Source: Leucobacter sp. G161 (GTDB lineage: Bacteria; Actinomycetota; Actinomycetes; Actinomycetales; Microbacteriaceae). Taken from it: a DNA stretch of 64,000 nt. Each line of letters starts with the position of its first letter. Within the stretch, counting starts at the first letter, position 1. Below are positions 11,026 through 20,117 of the stretch, in pieces. The stretch covers positions 50,751-114,750 of the forward strand of contig NZ_LOHP01000014.1 in the NCBI RefSeq assembly GCF_001482305.1, in the 5' to 3' direction. The notes under the pieces are model-generated. The model made no database searches. It had not been told where the DNA came from and saw only the letters and a program-made list of their open reading frames with translations. A program made the translations under genes and the position numbers.

Positions 11026-11484
11026 ATGCCCACCACTCATCACGCCACAGAGTCAGCGGCCCGGCTCAACGCCGCCGGCCTGCGCTCCACGGCGCCACGG
11101 CGGGCTGTGCTTGATGCCCTCCAGCCGGGCGGGCACCTCGACGCGAGCGAGCTCTACGAGCGCCTCCGCGGCGAACTTCCCGGCACCTCGCTGCAGGCGG
11201 TCTACGGCGTCCTCACTGCCCTGACTGAGGCAAATCTCGTGCGGCGAATCACGCCGGCAGGCGGATCCGCGAGGTACGAGGCGCGTGTTGGCGACAATCA
11301 TCACCATCTGCTGTGCGGCTCCTGCGGCCGCCTCGAGGACGTGCAGTGCACGGTCGGCGCAGCCCCGTGCTTAACCCCGTCAGACGATCACGGATTCGAG
11401 ATCACGGCTGCGGAGATCACGTTCCACGGGCTATGCGCCGACTGTGCGAACGCCAAGAAGCACATAGAATTTTCCTCCAAATAA
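11026..11484 (+). CDS. Fur-family metalloregulator, probable peroxide/iron sensor of katA
   Basis: This 152-residue protein has an N-terminal winged helix (AGLRSTAPRRAVLDAL, SLQAVYGVLTAL) and a dimer/metal domain with DNHHHLLCGSCG and CADC, the two CxxC zinc pairs. The start ATG at 11026 lies 6 bases after the -10, so the mRNA is predicted to be leaderless; the GGAGG one base before the ATG is too close to act. The catalase gene follows after 33 bases. In actinobacteria such pairs (FurA/CatR types) sense peroxide and repress the catalase gene, so PerR-like function is the best reading, but pure iron sensing cannot be excluded. Confidence 0.85.
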   Translation: MPTTHHATESAARLNAAGLRSTAPRRAVLDALQPGGHLDASELYERLRGELPGTSLQAVYGVLTALTEANLVRRITPAGGSARYEARVGDNHHHLLCGSCGRLEDVQCTVGAAPCLTPSDDHGFEITAAEITFHGLCADCANAKKHIEFSSK

Positions 11485-11517
11485 CTTCCATCCGACTCAA
11501 CCCCCACGAAATGAGAC

Positions 11518-12981
11518 ATGATGACTGAAAAAAAGATCCTGACGACCCAGACTGGCACGCCTGTTCCGAGCGACGAGCACTCGCTCACCGTTGGCCCGGA
11601 CGGCCCCACGGTTCTCCACGACCGCTACCTCCTCGAGAAGCTTGCGTCGTTCAACCGTGAGCGCGTTCCCGAGCGCAACCCGCACGCCAAGGGCGGCGGC
11701 GCATTCGGCGAGTTCGTCGTCACCGAGGATGTCTCGAAGTACACCCGCGCCGCTGTCTTCCAGCCGGGCGCGAAGGCCGAGACGCTCATCCGCTTCTCGT
11801 CGGTTGCTGGCGAGCAGGGCTCGCCCGACACCTGGCGCGATGTGCGCGGCTTCTCGCTGCGTTTCTACACCGAAGAGGGCAACCTCGACATCGTCGGCAA
11901 CAACACCCCGACCTTCTTCATCCGCGACGGCATCAAGTTCCCCGACTTCATCCACTCGCAGAAGCGCCTGGGCGCATCTGGTCTGCGTGACGCAGACATG
12001 CAGTGGGATTTCTGGACCCTTTCGCCCGAGTCGGCGCACCAGGTGACCTACCTCATGGGCGACCGCGGCCTCTCGAAGAGCTGGCGCCACCTCAACGGCT
12101 ACGGTTCGCACACCTACCAGTGGATCAACGCTGAGGGCGAGCGCTTCTGGGTGAAGTACCACTTCATCTCGCAGCAGGGCGTCGAGCGCCTCTCACCCGA
12201 GGAAGCCGAGCAGCTCGCGGGCAGCGATGCTGACTACTACCGCCGCGATCTCTTCGAGTCGATCGACAAGGGCGACTTCCCGTCGTGGGACGTGTACGTG
12301 CAGATCATGCCGTACGAGGAGGCAAAGACCTACCGCTTCAACCCGTTCGACCTCACGAAGACCTGGCCGAAGGCGGACTACCCGCGCATCAAGGTCGGCA
12401 CCTTCACGCTGAACCGCAACCCGGAGAACTTCTTCGCGCAGATTGAGCAGGCGGCGTTCTCGCCCGGCAACCAGGTGCCCGGCACCGGCATCTCGCCCGA
12501 CAAGATGCTCATGGCGCGCGTGTTCTCGTACGCCGACGCACACCGCCACCGCATTGGTACGAACTTCAACCAGCTGCCGGTCAACCAGCCGCACGCTGGT
12601 GAAGTGAACAACTACATGCACGAGGGCAGCATGCGCTACCAGTTCAACGGACCGGAGCACCGCACCTACTCGCCGAACTCGTACGGCACCCCCGGCGGCC
12701 CCGTCGCAGATCCGCTCGCCGGCGTCGAAGGCAGCTGGGAGTCGGACGGCGCACTCGTGCGTTCGGCGCACACCCTGCGCGCTGACGACGACGACTTCGG
12801 CCAGGCAGGCACCCTCTACCGCGACGTGTTCTCGGCAGAGGAGAAGGCCCGCTTCCAGGAGGTCCTCGGCGGCCAGGCGAAGTCCATCACGGTCGACCGC
12901 ATCCGCGAGCAGTTCTTCGGCTACTGGACGAACGTCGACGCAGAGCTCGGCGCGATCCTGCGCGCGAACTACGCAGCGTAA
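11518..12981 (+). CDS. katA: Monofunctional haem catalase
   Basis: This 487-residue small-subunit catalase breaks down hydrogen peroxide. The distal His lies in PERNPHAKG, the distal Asn in NNTPTFF, and the proximal haem-ligand Tyr in [25 protein letters not shown] and RDVRGF are family blocks. It shares the fur promoter. Two adjacent ATG codons (11518 and 11521) are possible starts; neither has a strong ribosome site, so coupling to fur is likely. Confidence 0.97.
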   Translation: MMTEKKILTTQTGTPVPSDEHSLTVGPDGPTVLHDRYLLEKLASFNRERVPERNPHAKGGGAFGEFVVTEDVSKYTRAAVFQPGAKAETLIRFSSVAGEQGSPDTWRDVRGFSLRFYTEEGNLDIVGNNTPTFFIRDGIKFPDFIHSQKRLGASGLRDADMQWDFWTLSPESAHQVTYLMGDRGLSKSWRHLNGYGSHTYQWINAEGERFWVKYHFISQQGVERLSPEEAEQLAGSDADYYRRDLFESIDKGDFPSWDVYVQIMPYEEAKTYRFNPFDLTKTWPKADYPRIKVGTFTLNRNPENFFAQIEQAAFSPGNQVPGTGISPDKMLMARVFSYADAHRHRIGTNFNQLPVNQPHAGEVNNYMHEGSMRYQFNGPEHRTYSPNSYGTPGGPVADPLAGVEGSWESDGALVRSAHTLRADDDDFGQAGTLYRDVFSAEEKARFQEVLGGQAKSITVDRIREQFFGYWTNVDAELGAILRANYAA

Positions 12982-12995
12982 CCGTTCACGCGAGT

Positions 12996-13025
12996 AACGG
13001 GGCCATCCACACGGGTGGCCCCGTT
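12996..13025 (+). terminator. Terminator after katA
   Basis: The hairpin pairs AACGGGGCCA with TGGCCCCGTT and is followed by TTCTG. It lies 15 bases after the catalase stop. Confidence 0.85.
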
Positions 13026-13062
13026 TCTGCGTTTCCCCCCACAGATCTGAAATGATGGGCTC

Positions 13063-13872
13063 GTGCAGACTCCGGATACACCCGATCCGCTCGCGCGCGA
13101 TTGCGCGCTCATTGTGCTGCCGACGTACAACGAGCGGGAATCACTCGAGTCGGTCGTCGTCGACGTGCTCAGCTGCGCCCCCGAGGCCGACATCCTCATC
13201 ATTGACGACGCAAGCCCAGACGGCACGGGCCGCATCGCGGATGCGCTCGCCGCGGCCGACGCTCGCGTCACGGTGCTGCACCGCAGCGGCAAGCTCGGTC
13301 TCGGCACCGCCTATATCGCGGGGTTCCACGTCGCTCTTGAGCGCGGCTACGGGTACGTCGTTGAAATGGACTCCGATGGCTCGCATCAGCCTGCTGCGCT
13401 CCCGGCGCTCCTCGCAGCCGCTCGGGAGGGCGCAGGGCTGGTGATCGGCACCCGTTGGATGCCAGGCGGCGAGATCGTCAATTGGCCGCGATACCGGCGG
13501 CTGATTTCGCGGGGTGGCACGGCGTTCGCGCGACGCGCGCTGCGGTCGCAGCTGCGGGATCTCACGAGCGGCTTTCGCGTGCTGTCGCGCGAAACGATCG
13601 AGCTCCTTGAGCTCGGCAGCATCGATTCTGAGGGGTACGCCTTCCAGGTGGAGACCGCGTGGCGCATCGAGCGGCTGGGCTGCACCGTTGCGGAGGTGCC
13701 GATCACGTTTGTCGAACGCACGAGCGGCAGGTCGAAGATGTCAGTCCGGATTATGCGCGAGGCGTTCGTGAACGTGCTGCGCTGGGGCCGTGAGCTGCGT
13801 CGGGCCGGACCGACACGCAGCGCGGCCAGCCCAGGAAACCCTGAACCGGCCGCGATCAAACGTGCGCGCTAG
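13063..13872 (+). CDS. Polyprenol monophosphomannose synthase-like glycosyltransferase (GT2)
   Basis: This 269-residue protein resembles Ppm1/DPM1 catalytic domains. It shows LPTYNERESLE, IDDASPDGTG, the metal-binding VEMDSDGSH and TSGFRVLSRE. The family moves mannose from GDP-mannose to polyprenyl phosphate for later use outside the membrane in lipoglycans and protein mannosylation. The start is GTG at 13063; an AATGAT hexamer 6 bases upstream could be a -10 of a leaderless mRNA. There is no acyltransferase domain and no transmembrane segment. Confidence 0.85.
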   Translation: MQTPDTPDPLARDCALIVLPTYNERESLESVVVDVLSCAPEADILIIDDASPDGTGRIADALAAADARVTVLHRSGKLGLGTAYIAGFHVALERGYGYVVEMDSDGSHQPAALPALLAAAREGAGLVIGTRWMPGGEIVNWPRYRRLISRGGTAFARRALRSQLRDLTSGFRVLSRETIELLELGSIDSEGYAFQVETAWRIERLGCTVAEVPITFVERTSGRSKMSVRIMREAFVNVLRWGRELRRAGPTRSAASPGNPEPAAIKRAR

Positions 13873-13875
13873 GCG

Positions 13876-14502
13876 TTAGTCCTCCGTGAGCGAGAGCACC
13901 CCGTAGTTCCAGCCCTTGCGGCGGTACACCACGCTCGGCTTCTCCGACTCCGAATCGATGAACAGGAAGAAGTCGTGACCGACGAGTTCCATCTGGTCGA
14001 CAGCATCTTCGACGGCGAGCCGCTCCGCAGGGAACTCCTTCGACCGAATCACCACGGGGCTGTAGGCCGGCTCGGCTTCGCCGACGACCGGCACTGAGCC
14101 CGTCGAGACCGCATCAATGATCTCGGCTGATGCGGGCTGCAGATCCACGACCGCGAAGTCGTTCGCAGCTGCGTCGCCAAGCGAAGTGCGGCCACGGCCA
14201 CGGTGATCCTGCGCTCGATCCTTCGACCGGCGGATGCGTTCGAGCACGCGCCCGTAGGCGATGTCATAGGCGGAGTACTTGTCGGGGCCGGTTGATTCGG
14301 CACGGATCACCGGACCCGGGCCGATCAGCGTGATCTCGACGCGGTCACCGTGTTTGGGGCTCTTGTCGCTCAGGCGTGAGACTCGCACTTCAAAGGCCTG
14401 TGCCTTCGGAAGCAATCCCGCTACCTTCTCGGTTTTCGACTCGACGTACTGCTCGAATCGATCCGTAATCTCGACATTCCTACCGTGGATGCTGACGTCC
14501 AT
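13876..14502 (-). CDS. hpf: Long-form ribosome hibernation promoting factor
   Basis: This 208-residue protein has an N-terminal S30AE domain (MDVSIHGRNVEITD...) and a C-terminal dimerisation domain (VIRSKEFPAERL, AVDQMELVGHDFFLF). Long HPF forms inactive 100S ribosomes in resting cells. GGGAGG precedes the ATG. It ends 4 bases from the convergent mannosyltransferase gene. Confidence 0.95.
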   Translation of the reverse strand: MDVSIHGRNVEITDRFEQYVESKTEKVAGLLPKAQAFEVRVSRLSDKSPKHGDRVEITLIGPGPVIRAESTGPDKYSAYDIAYGRVLERIRRSKDRAQDHRGRGRTSLGDAAANDFAVVDLQPASAEIIDAVSTGSVPVVGEAEPAYSPVVIRSKEFPAERLAVEDAVDQMELVGHDFFLFIDSESEKPSVVYRRKGWNYGVLSLTED

Positions 14503-14567
14503 GACGACCTCCCAGGTGACTCAGGCGGGTGGGCCGGTGTGGCGCACCACTACGCCTTTCTCGAACA

Positions 14568-15422
14568 TTACCCCTTTTCACCTGTGAGGTTCCACTCTGT
14601 TTTTTGTGGCATGTCTCGCCGCAGTGCTGTACACAGCGCTACAGCGGCGACAACCTCGACCCCCACAGCCTCGAGTGCCGCGACCGCGGCCCTGAGGGAG
14701 GCTCCCGTTGTCACGATGTCGTCGACGAGAATCACCGGCCGTCCGCGCAGCCGCCGCACCGCGCGTCTGCGCACCGCAATGAGCCGCGCATTCCGCTCTC
14801 GGCCTACCGCATCGAGTCCAACCTGGCCGGTACGGTGCCGGAGCGCGCGCAGCGCAGAACAGCGCGCTGCGGGGAAGTCACTCGCCCGCAGCGCCACCTT
14901 CACCAGCTCGTCGACGTGTTTCCACCCCCGCTCCCGCACACCCTGGGACCGGGATGGGAGCGATACGAGCACGGGAATCCGATCTGCCAGTCGCCGCATG
15001 CCTCCGCTGTCATCGGCGAGGACGCGTTCGAGTGGCCCGCTCAGACGGCGGCCGAGCGGGCGCACGAAGCCGAACGCCCCGCCGTGTTTGTACGCGAGCA
15101 GCGCCGCACGCGTTGGCCCCGCATACGCGGTTGCGGCGTAGCAGGGCACCCCGGCCCCATCCACGCGCCGAACGGGCGCAGCATCGCCGCCCAGCACCAC
15201 TCGGGTGCACGCAGCGCAGAGCTCACGGTCCACCACCCCACACCCCACGCAGGTGGCGGGCCAGAGCAGCGCAGCGAGGTCGAGGCCTAGCTCGCGGACC
15301 GCAGCCCAGCGGGCCGCGCGTCGCTTGGCGGCCGCGGAGGCAGCGGAGGCAGCAGAGGCAGCAGAGGCAGCAGAGGCAGCAGAGGCAGCAGAGGCAGCAG
15401 AGAAGGATCGTATCGGGCCCAC
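14568..15422 (-). CDS. ComF-family phosphoribosyltransferase-like protein
   Basis: This protein is about 284 residues. A zinc-ribbon-like CVGC...CAAC lies near residue 60, followed by a phosphoribosyltransferase fold with the PRPP motif VILVDDIVTTGAS. ComFC proteins take part in DNA uptake and transformation in some bacteria; here the role is unknown. The first 45 residues are mostly Ala-Ala-Ser repeats encoded by a 9-bp microsatellite, and no ribosome site is seen before the GTG at 15422, so the true N-terminus is uncertain. Confidence 0.8.
   Translation of the reverse strand: MGPIRSFSAASAASAASAASAASAASAASAAAKRRAARWAAVRELGLDLAALLWPATCVGCGVVDRELCAACTRVVLGGDAAPVRRVDGAGVPCYAATAYAGPTRAALLAYKHGGAFGFVRPLGRRLSGPLERVLADDSGGMRRLADRIPVLVSLPSRSQGVRERGWKHVDELVKVALRASDFPAARCSALRALRHRTGQVGLDAVGRERNARLIAVRRRAVRRLRGRPVILVDDIVTTGASLRAAVAALEAVGVEVVAAVALCTALRRDMPQKTEWNLTGEKG
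15337..15399. repeat. 9-bp microsatellite, seven units
   Basis: The unit GAGGCAGCA repeats seven times, the first copy ending in G. It lies within the start region of the ComF gene and encodes Ala-Ala-Ser. Copy-number change would keep the frame. Confidence 0.95.
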
Positions 15423-15521
15423 AGGTGCAGCGTGCCACGCTGAGGAGTCCGGCCGGGGACTACGCCGCCGAGAAGGAACAACTCGCGGCGAACTGCGCGT
15501 CCCGCGCTCCTGTGGGCAACG

Positions 15522-17204
15522 CTAGCCCCGCTTTGCCATGAGCTCAATATCGGTTGCCACACGCTGCCACCCGCTTGCGCCCTGGGGCGCGAAGAGTTCC
15601 CCGCTCGACGTGAGCACCCGAATCTGCGCACGGTTGCCGCCGCCGAAGACCTCGACGGCGTCTGGCACGGAGCCCTGCTCGCTCGAGAACGTGCCGGGGC
15701 CTCCGATCGTAACCTTGCCGGCACTCCCCTGTTTCGTCAGCGCGACAAACCGCTGCTGATCGATCCAGTCGAGATCGATCGCTTCGCCGCCGGCCCACAT
15801 CTCGATATCTGCCTTCGGCGTCACTGCGGTTGGGCTGCCGTCTGCATCACGGATGACCCCGCCGACGAGCACGTAGCTCTTGCCTCCGCTGTTGACGAGC
15901 ACCCCGATTTCGCTCCCACCGGGCGAAATACGCAGCGCTCGAACGTCGAGCCCCTCGAGCCACGGTGCTTCGAGGTCGCGCTGCTCGCCAGGCACATTCG
16001 CGACATGGATAGTCGCCGGGTCGTCTGCGGACGTCGACCACGCCCACAGGTCGTCGTCGATACTCGGTGCGAGCAGGTTCTTACGCATATCGATCGGCGC
16101 TGTGAACCCCTCGGACACGATGTGCATCCCGTCCGCAGCGCGAACTGCGGCGACAGTCTTCGACCGTGACAGCGCTACCGCATCGGCCTCGAGATTCTCC
16201 ACCGCAGCGCTGACCCCGATGACCGGTTCGACCGCGCTTGCCGTGAGCACGCCGAAGCGTCCGCCGACTATCCCCGAAAGCTTGGCCCCGATGATGACTG
16301 GCGTCGTCGGGCGCACCGGCTGAGTCTTGTCGCGAACTGGCGCACCGTCGATGAGCAGTTCCACACGGTTCACGCCTGCGACCGTCTGCAGGCTCGTCTG
16401 CAGCTGCAAATGCATCTCGTCCTGAGCCTGCGGGTTATTGAGTCCCTCGCCGGTGAGATCCACCCGCGCGAGTCCGCCTTCGACGGGTACCGCCGTCTTC
16501 GTGAGCGTGACCCCCTGCGGGAAGCCGGAGCGCACGACCTGCGTGAAGCGCTCGCTCGGCCCGTCGAGGAGGGCATTCACGATCTCGGTCGACAGCGCCG
16601 CACGCGAGAGGAACCACCGAGTGTCGGGCACGAGGCGCCCGCCAGGGCCGAGGAACGTCACCTGATGCTGCGACCAGATCGCCTCAAACGTCGACCGGTC
16701 AAGGATGACGCCGGCCGGGGCCGAGGCGATCCGCCACTCATCGCCGTGCTTCACAAATTCGAACCGCAGCTCCGTGCTTTCGCCCGCTTCGGTTGGCAGC
16801 AACCGGCCGTTGGGCTCAACCTCGGCAATCACCGACAGCGAGAGCATGCCGGCGTCGCTGCCGTCGGTGCGATATGGCCGCGACCCCTCCCAGATCAGCA
16901 CCCCAAAGTACGGGTCCCACTGGGCAGCGTACTCGGGCGTGAGGTACTCGCGCGCAACCGAGTAGTCGTCAGTTGGCGAGTTCGCTGCGGTGAGGAAGCC
17001 GCGCACGAGCTCCTCCTGCGTTGCCCCTACCGATGGCCCAAATGCGCTGAACTGCACCGCCTGCTCGGCTTGGTTGATATCGGGCAATCCCGGCTGCACA
17101 GCGCCCGATCCTGGGATCGCCGCGCACGCCGAGAGGGAAAGCGCAGCGATCACCATGATCCCTACCGCGGCCTTGCGAGTTCGTCGTCGACCGATGCCGA
17201 TCAT
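15522..17204 (-). CDS. lpqB: Lipoprotein LpqB, partner of MtrAB
   Basis: This 560-residue lipoprotein has the lipobox LSAC near residue 26. A GerMN-type domain lies in the middle (ALLDGPSERF, VRSGFPQGV) and a propeller-like C-terminal half follows. LpqB is known to interact with MtrB and influence MtrA activity. Its ATG overlaps the mtrB stop by 4 bases (ATGA), so translation is coupled. Confidence 0.93.
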   Translation of the reverse strand: MIGIGRRRTRKAAVGIMVIAALSLSACAAIPGSGAVQPGLPDINQAEQAVQFSAFGPSVGATQEELVRGFLTAANSPTDDYSVAREYLTPEYAAQWDPYFGVLIWEGSRPYRTDGSDAGMLSLSVIAEVEPNGRLLPTEAGESTELRFEFVKHGDEWRIASAPAGVILDRSTFEAIWSQHQVTFLGPGGRLVPDTRWFLSRAALSTEIVNALLDGPSERFTQVVRSGFPQGVTLTKTAVPVEGGLARVDLTGEGLNNPQAQDEMHLQLQTSLQTVAGVNRVELLIDGAPVRDKTQPVRPTTPVIIGAKLSGIVGGRFGVLTASAVEPVIGVSAAVENLEADAVALSRSKTVAAVRAADGMHIVSEGFTAPIDMRKNLLAPSIDDDLWAWSTSADDPATIHVANVPGEQRDLEAPWLEGLDVRALRISPGGSEIGVLVNSGGKSYVLVGGVIRDADGSPTAVTPKADIEMWAGGEAIDLDWIDQQRFVALTKQGSAGKVTIGGPGTFSSEQGSVPDAVEVFGGGNRAQIRVLTSSGELFAPQGASGWQRVATDIELMAKRG

Positions 17205-18913
17205 GCCTGTCCCTCCCGCGGTGTCTTGATGCTCCTTCGGAACGGCCGTTTCAGCCAGCCTCCGGTCGTGTCACGGACGTTCGACGCGGCGGCGATGTCC
17301 TCCGGAATGAGAGCGATGGGCGAGATGAAGTTCGTGACTTCGTCCCCTCGCGGGAGCGTCAGTCTGAAGTTCGTCCCCTCCCCCTTTGCCGACCACACTT
17401 CGAGGAATCCGCCGTGCACTGCGGCATCCTCCCGCGCGATGGCGAGCCCCAAGCCGGTGCCGCCCAGCGTACGCTTCCGCGAGGGATCCGCGCGCCAGAA
17501 GCGGTTAAACACGTGCTCAACATCGGCCGCCGCCATGCCGACGCCCCAGTCGCGAACAGCGATGGCGATGGCATGAACGTTCGAATCGATGGTCACGACA
17601 ATGGGCTCGCCCTCGCCGTGCTCGATCGCGTTCCCGACGAGGTTTGAGACAATCCGTCTGATCCGACGGGCATCCACGTCAACGGGCGTGTAACCGCCGA
17701 GCGGCCGCACCTCGATGAGGCTCGACGACAGCGGTCTGAGCGAGGTGACGACCTCGTCGACGAGGTGCACCAGGTTCGTCGGCTCGGTCTCAAGCGTCAC
17801 CCGGCCTGCGTCGTAGCGCGAGATCTCGAGCAGATCAGTCAGGAGGGCCTCGAACCGCTCTACCTGTGTGCTCAGCACCTCGACAGCGCGCTGCTGGCCG
17901 GGGGCAAGTGCGTCCTGTTGCCCGTTGAGTACCTCACTTGCGAGGCGGATCGTCGTGAGCGGAGTGCGCAGTTCGTGCGAGACGTCAGAGACGAATCGCT
18001 GCTGCATTTCGGAGAGCTCATCGAGCTCCCGAATGCGCGCCTGCAGCGTATCGGCCATATCGTTGAAGCCGTCAGAGAGGACGTCGAAGTGCTCGTCGTG
18101 CTGCTGCGGCATGCGCGCGTCGGCCTCCCCGGCCGCGAGCCGCCGACTCGTGTCTGCCGCGACGCGAATCGGGCGGAACACAATCCGTGAGATGACCCAC
18201 ACCAGGAGGCCGATGAACAGCATCATGCCCGCGGCGGTGAGCAGCAGCGTACGCTGCACGAACGAGAGGGTGTCGGAGGTGTCGGTGAGGTCGTAGCCGA
18301 TGAACAGGTCAAACGTCCCGGCGCCCGCGGGGAACCGCAGCGACGATCCCACAACGATGCCCGGCGTCACTTTCGAGTCCTCCCCCCGGAACGTCACGGC
18401 CTGCCAGTACTGCGGCTCCTCGGCGACGAGCACCGCATTCGAGAGTTCGTCGCTGATGGACTGCCCCAGCGCAGACGGCGTGCTCGCCACTGAGGAGAGC
18501 TCGGGGAACGGCGCCTGATTCTGCTGCCGACGAATGTGAATCATCTGGCTCGCCGAGGTGTCTTGCACGGTGCGCAGCACGGTCGTGAGCAGTGACTGCA
18601 GCCCGCCCCGGTCCGCGGGGTCAAAAGAGTCAATGATGCGCTGCGCCTGCACGGTCGCACGCGCAGAATCCTGCAGCGCCTGATCGCGGCGCGACGAATA
18701 CAGGTCGTTACTCACGCTTGTGAGCAGGAACATGCCAGCGACGGCAATCATCGCCCCCGTGACAAGCCCCGTAATCGTCATGGTGCGCACCATGAGCGAG
18801 TTGTTCCACCTCGCTCGGAACGGCCCAAAGATCGGCTGCGTGAATCGTATCCACCGGATCCGCAGCCGTCGCCACGCGCGCTGCCCTCGCCCGCGCGTCT
18901 TCGGCTCGGTCAT
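17201..18913 (-). CDS. mtrB: Sensor histidine kinase MtrB
   Basis: This 570-residue kinase has two transmembrane helices (about 45-67 and 225-247) around an extracellular sensor region, a HAMP domain (DTSRRLAAGEADA), the H-box FVSDVSHELRTPLT, an N-box and the G-boxes WGVGMA and GTGLGLAIA. With MtrA it controls cell-wall and division genes in actinobacteria. It lies 9 bases after mtrA. Confidence 0.96.
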   Translation of the reverse strand: MTEPKTRGRGQRAWRRLRIRWIRFTQPIFGPFRARWNNSLMVRTMTITGLVTGAMIAVAGMFLLTSVSNDLYSSRRDQALQDSARATVQAQRIIDSFDPADRGGLQSLLTTVLRTVQDTSASQMIHIRRQQNQAPFPELSSVASTPSALGQSISDELSNAVLVAEEPQYWQAVTFRGEDSKVTPGIVVGSSLRFPAGAGTFDLFIGYDLTDTSDTLSFVQRTLLLTAAGMMLFIGLLVWVISRIVFRPIRVAADTSRRLAAGEADARMPQQHDEHFDVLSDGFNDMADTLQARIRELDELSEMQQRFVSDVSHELRTPLTTIRLASEVLNGQQDALAPGQQRAVEVLSTQVERFEALLTDLLEISRYDAGRVTLETEPTNLVHLVDEVVTSLRPLSSSLIEVRPLGGYTPVDVDARRIRRIVSNLVGNAIEHGEGEPIVVTIDSNVHAIAIAVRDWGVGMAAADVEHVFNRFWRADPSRKRTLGGTGLGLAIAREDAAVHGGFLEVWSAKGEGTNFRLTLPRGDEVTNFISPIALIPEDIAAASNVRDTTGGWLKRPFRRSIKTPREGQA

Positions 18914-18922
18914 GTCCCCGGA

Positions 18923-19606
18923 CTACTCTGCGCGGGCACCAGCGCGGTAGCCGACCCCGCGCACGGTCGTCACAATGGTGGGCCGATCTGGATCAACTTC
19001 GATCTTCGCGCGGAGCCGCTGCACGTGCACGTTCACGAGTCGGGTATCGGCCTTGTACTGGTAGCCCCAGACCTTCTCCAGCAGCACCTCGCGCGTGAAC
19101 ACCTGCTGCGGTTTACGCGCGAGAATCGCGAGGAGATCAAATTCGAGCGGAGTGAGGGCGATGACCTCGTCGCCCCGCTTCACCTCGTGCCCGGCGACGT
19201 CGATCGACAGGTCACCGATGCTCAGTGTCTCGTGCGTGTCCTCCTGCGGCTCACGCAGGCGAGCGCGGATGCGGGCGATGAGCTCGGCCGGGTTGAACGG
19301 CTTCACGACATAGTCGTCAGCGCCGACCTCCAAGCCGCGCACCACGTCGCGGGTGTCGGTGCGCGCAGTGAGCATGATGATCGGCACGCCAGACTCCGCG
19401 CGAATCTGCTCACAGACTCCGATGCCGTCGAGACCGGGCAGCATGACATCAAGCAGCACCAGGTCAGGGCGGGTGGAGCGGAACTGCTCGACGGCTTCAA
19501 AGCCGTCGTATGCGTGCTCCACCAGGAATCCTTCGCCCTGCAACACCATGCTCAGCATCTCAGCGAGTGCTCTGTCGTCATCCACTACGAGGATTCGTGC
19601 GCTCAT
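18923..19606 (-). CDS. mtrA: Response regulator MtrA
   Basis: This 227-residue OmpR-type regulator has the receiver acidic pocket VVDDD, the phosphoacceptor in LVLLDVMLPGLDG and the invariant KPF, followed by a winged-helix domain. The start MSARILVVDDD at 19606 is set by homology. A CATAAT hexamer (19613-19618) ends 6 bases upstream, so the mRNA is predicted to be leaderless. Confidence 0.96.
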   Translation of the reverse strand: MSARILVVDDDRALAEMLSMVLQGEGFLVEHAYDGFEAVEQFRSTRPDLVLLDVMLPGLDGIGVCEQIRAESGVPIIMLTARTDTRDVVRGLEVGADDYVVKPFNPAELIARIRARLREPQEDTHETLSIGDLSIDVAGHEVKRGDEVIALTPLEFDLLAILARKPQQVFTREVLLEKVWGYQYKADTRLVNVHVQRLRAKIEVDPDRPTIVTTVRGVGYRAGARAE

Positions 19607-19669
19607 GAGCCTATTATGACTGGTCAGCCTGGTAATCACGCAACCGGGTCCCCTCGAAGGGATGGGCTG

Positions 19670-20098
19670 CTAGAAGTGGTCGAACCTTCCGGGAAGCAGC
19701 TCCCACGGCTCGTGCCCCAGGTATTCGCACACAGCGCGGTAGACGCAGTGCTCGATGAAGTACCTCCTGTGCTCGTCATCGTTGACGTGCAGCCCGCGGG
19801 CGCGCTGAATAGGCATGCGGTACAGCATGATGCTGCGCGCGCTGCGATCGATGGAATAGAGCATCGGCTGCGCGCTATCCCCCTGCCCCGAAGGTACCGT
19901 CTGGAAGCCGATCTGAACGCCGCGCAACTCATCAGGGAACGTGTGCTGGAGAAACTCGACGACGCCACGCGCGTCGGTCTCAAATCGAGCGACTCGACTC
20001 GCGGGGTTCGCGAGGGCTGGGCCGGTGAGCGATGACCGAATCGGCCTCCGCCCATGCCGCGTTGGCTGTCCCTGCGCGCGCGCACCTCGTGACATCAT
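19670..20098 (-). CDS. Metallopeptidase-family (zincin-like) protein without HExxH
   Basis: This 142-residue protein resembles the small actinobacterial metallopeptidase family found beside whiB2, with a typical IMLYRMPIQR block followed by a helix. Where the family has HExxH, this protein reads CVYRAVCEYLG, so catalysis is unlikely. The start ATG is 6 bases after TAGACT (20105-20110), predicting a leaderless mRNA. It lies between mtrA and the DUF5719-type gene on the same strand. Family assignment is from memory of motifs. Confidence 0.6.
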   Translation of the reverse strand: MMSRGARAQGQPTRHGRRPIRSSLTGPALANPASRVARFETDARGVVEFLQHTFPDELRGVQIGFQTVPSGQGDSAQPMLYSIDRSARSIMLYRMPIQRARGLHVNDDEHRRYFIEHCVYRAVCEYLGHEPWELLPGRFDHF

Positions 20099-20117
20099 CC
20101 CACCAGTCTAGGCCGGG

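Noticed and set aside
15337..15399. Possible CRISPR-like array
   Set aside because: The units are contiguous 9-mers without spacers, so it is a microsatellite.
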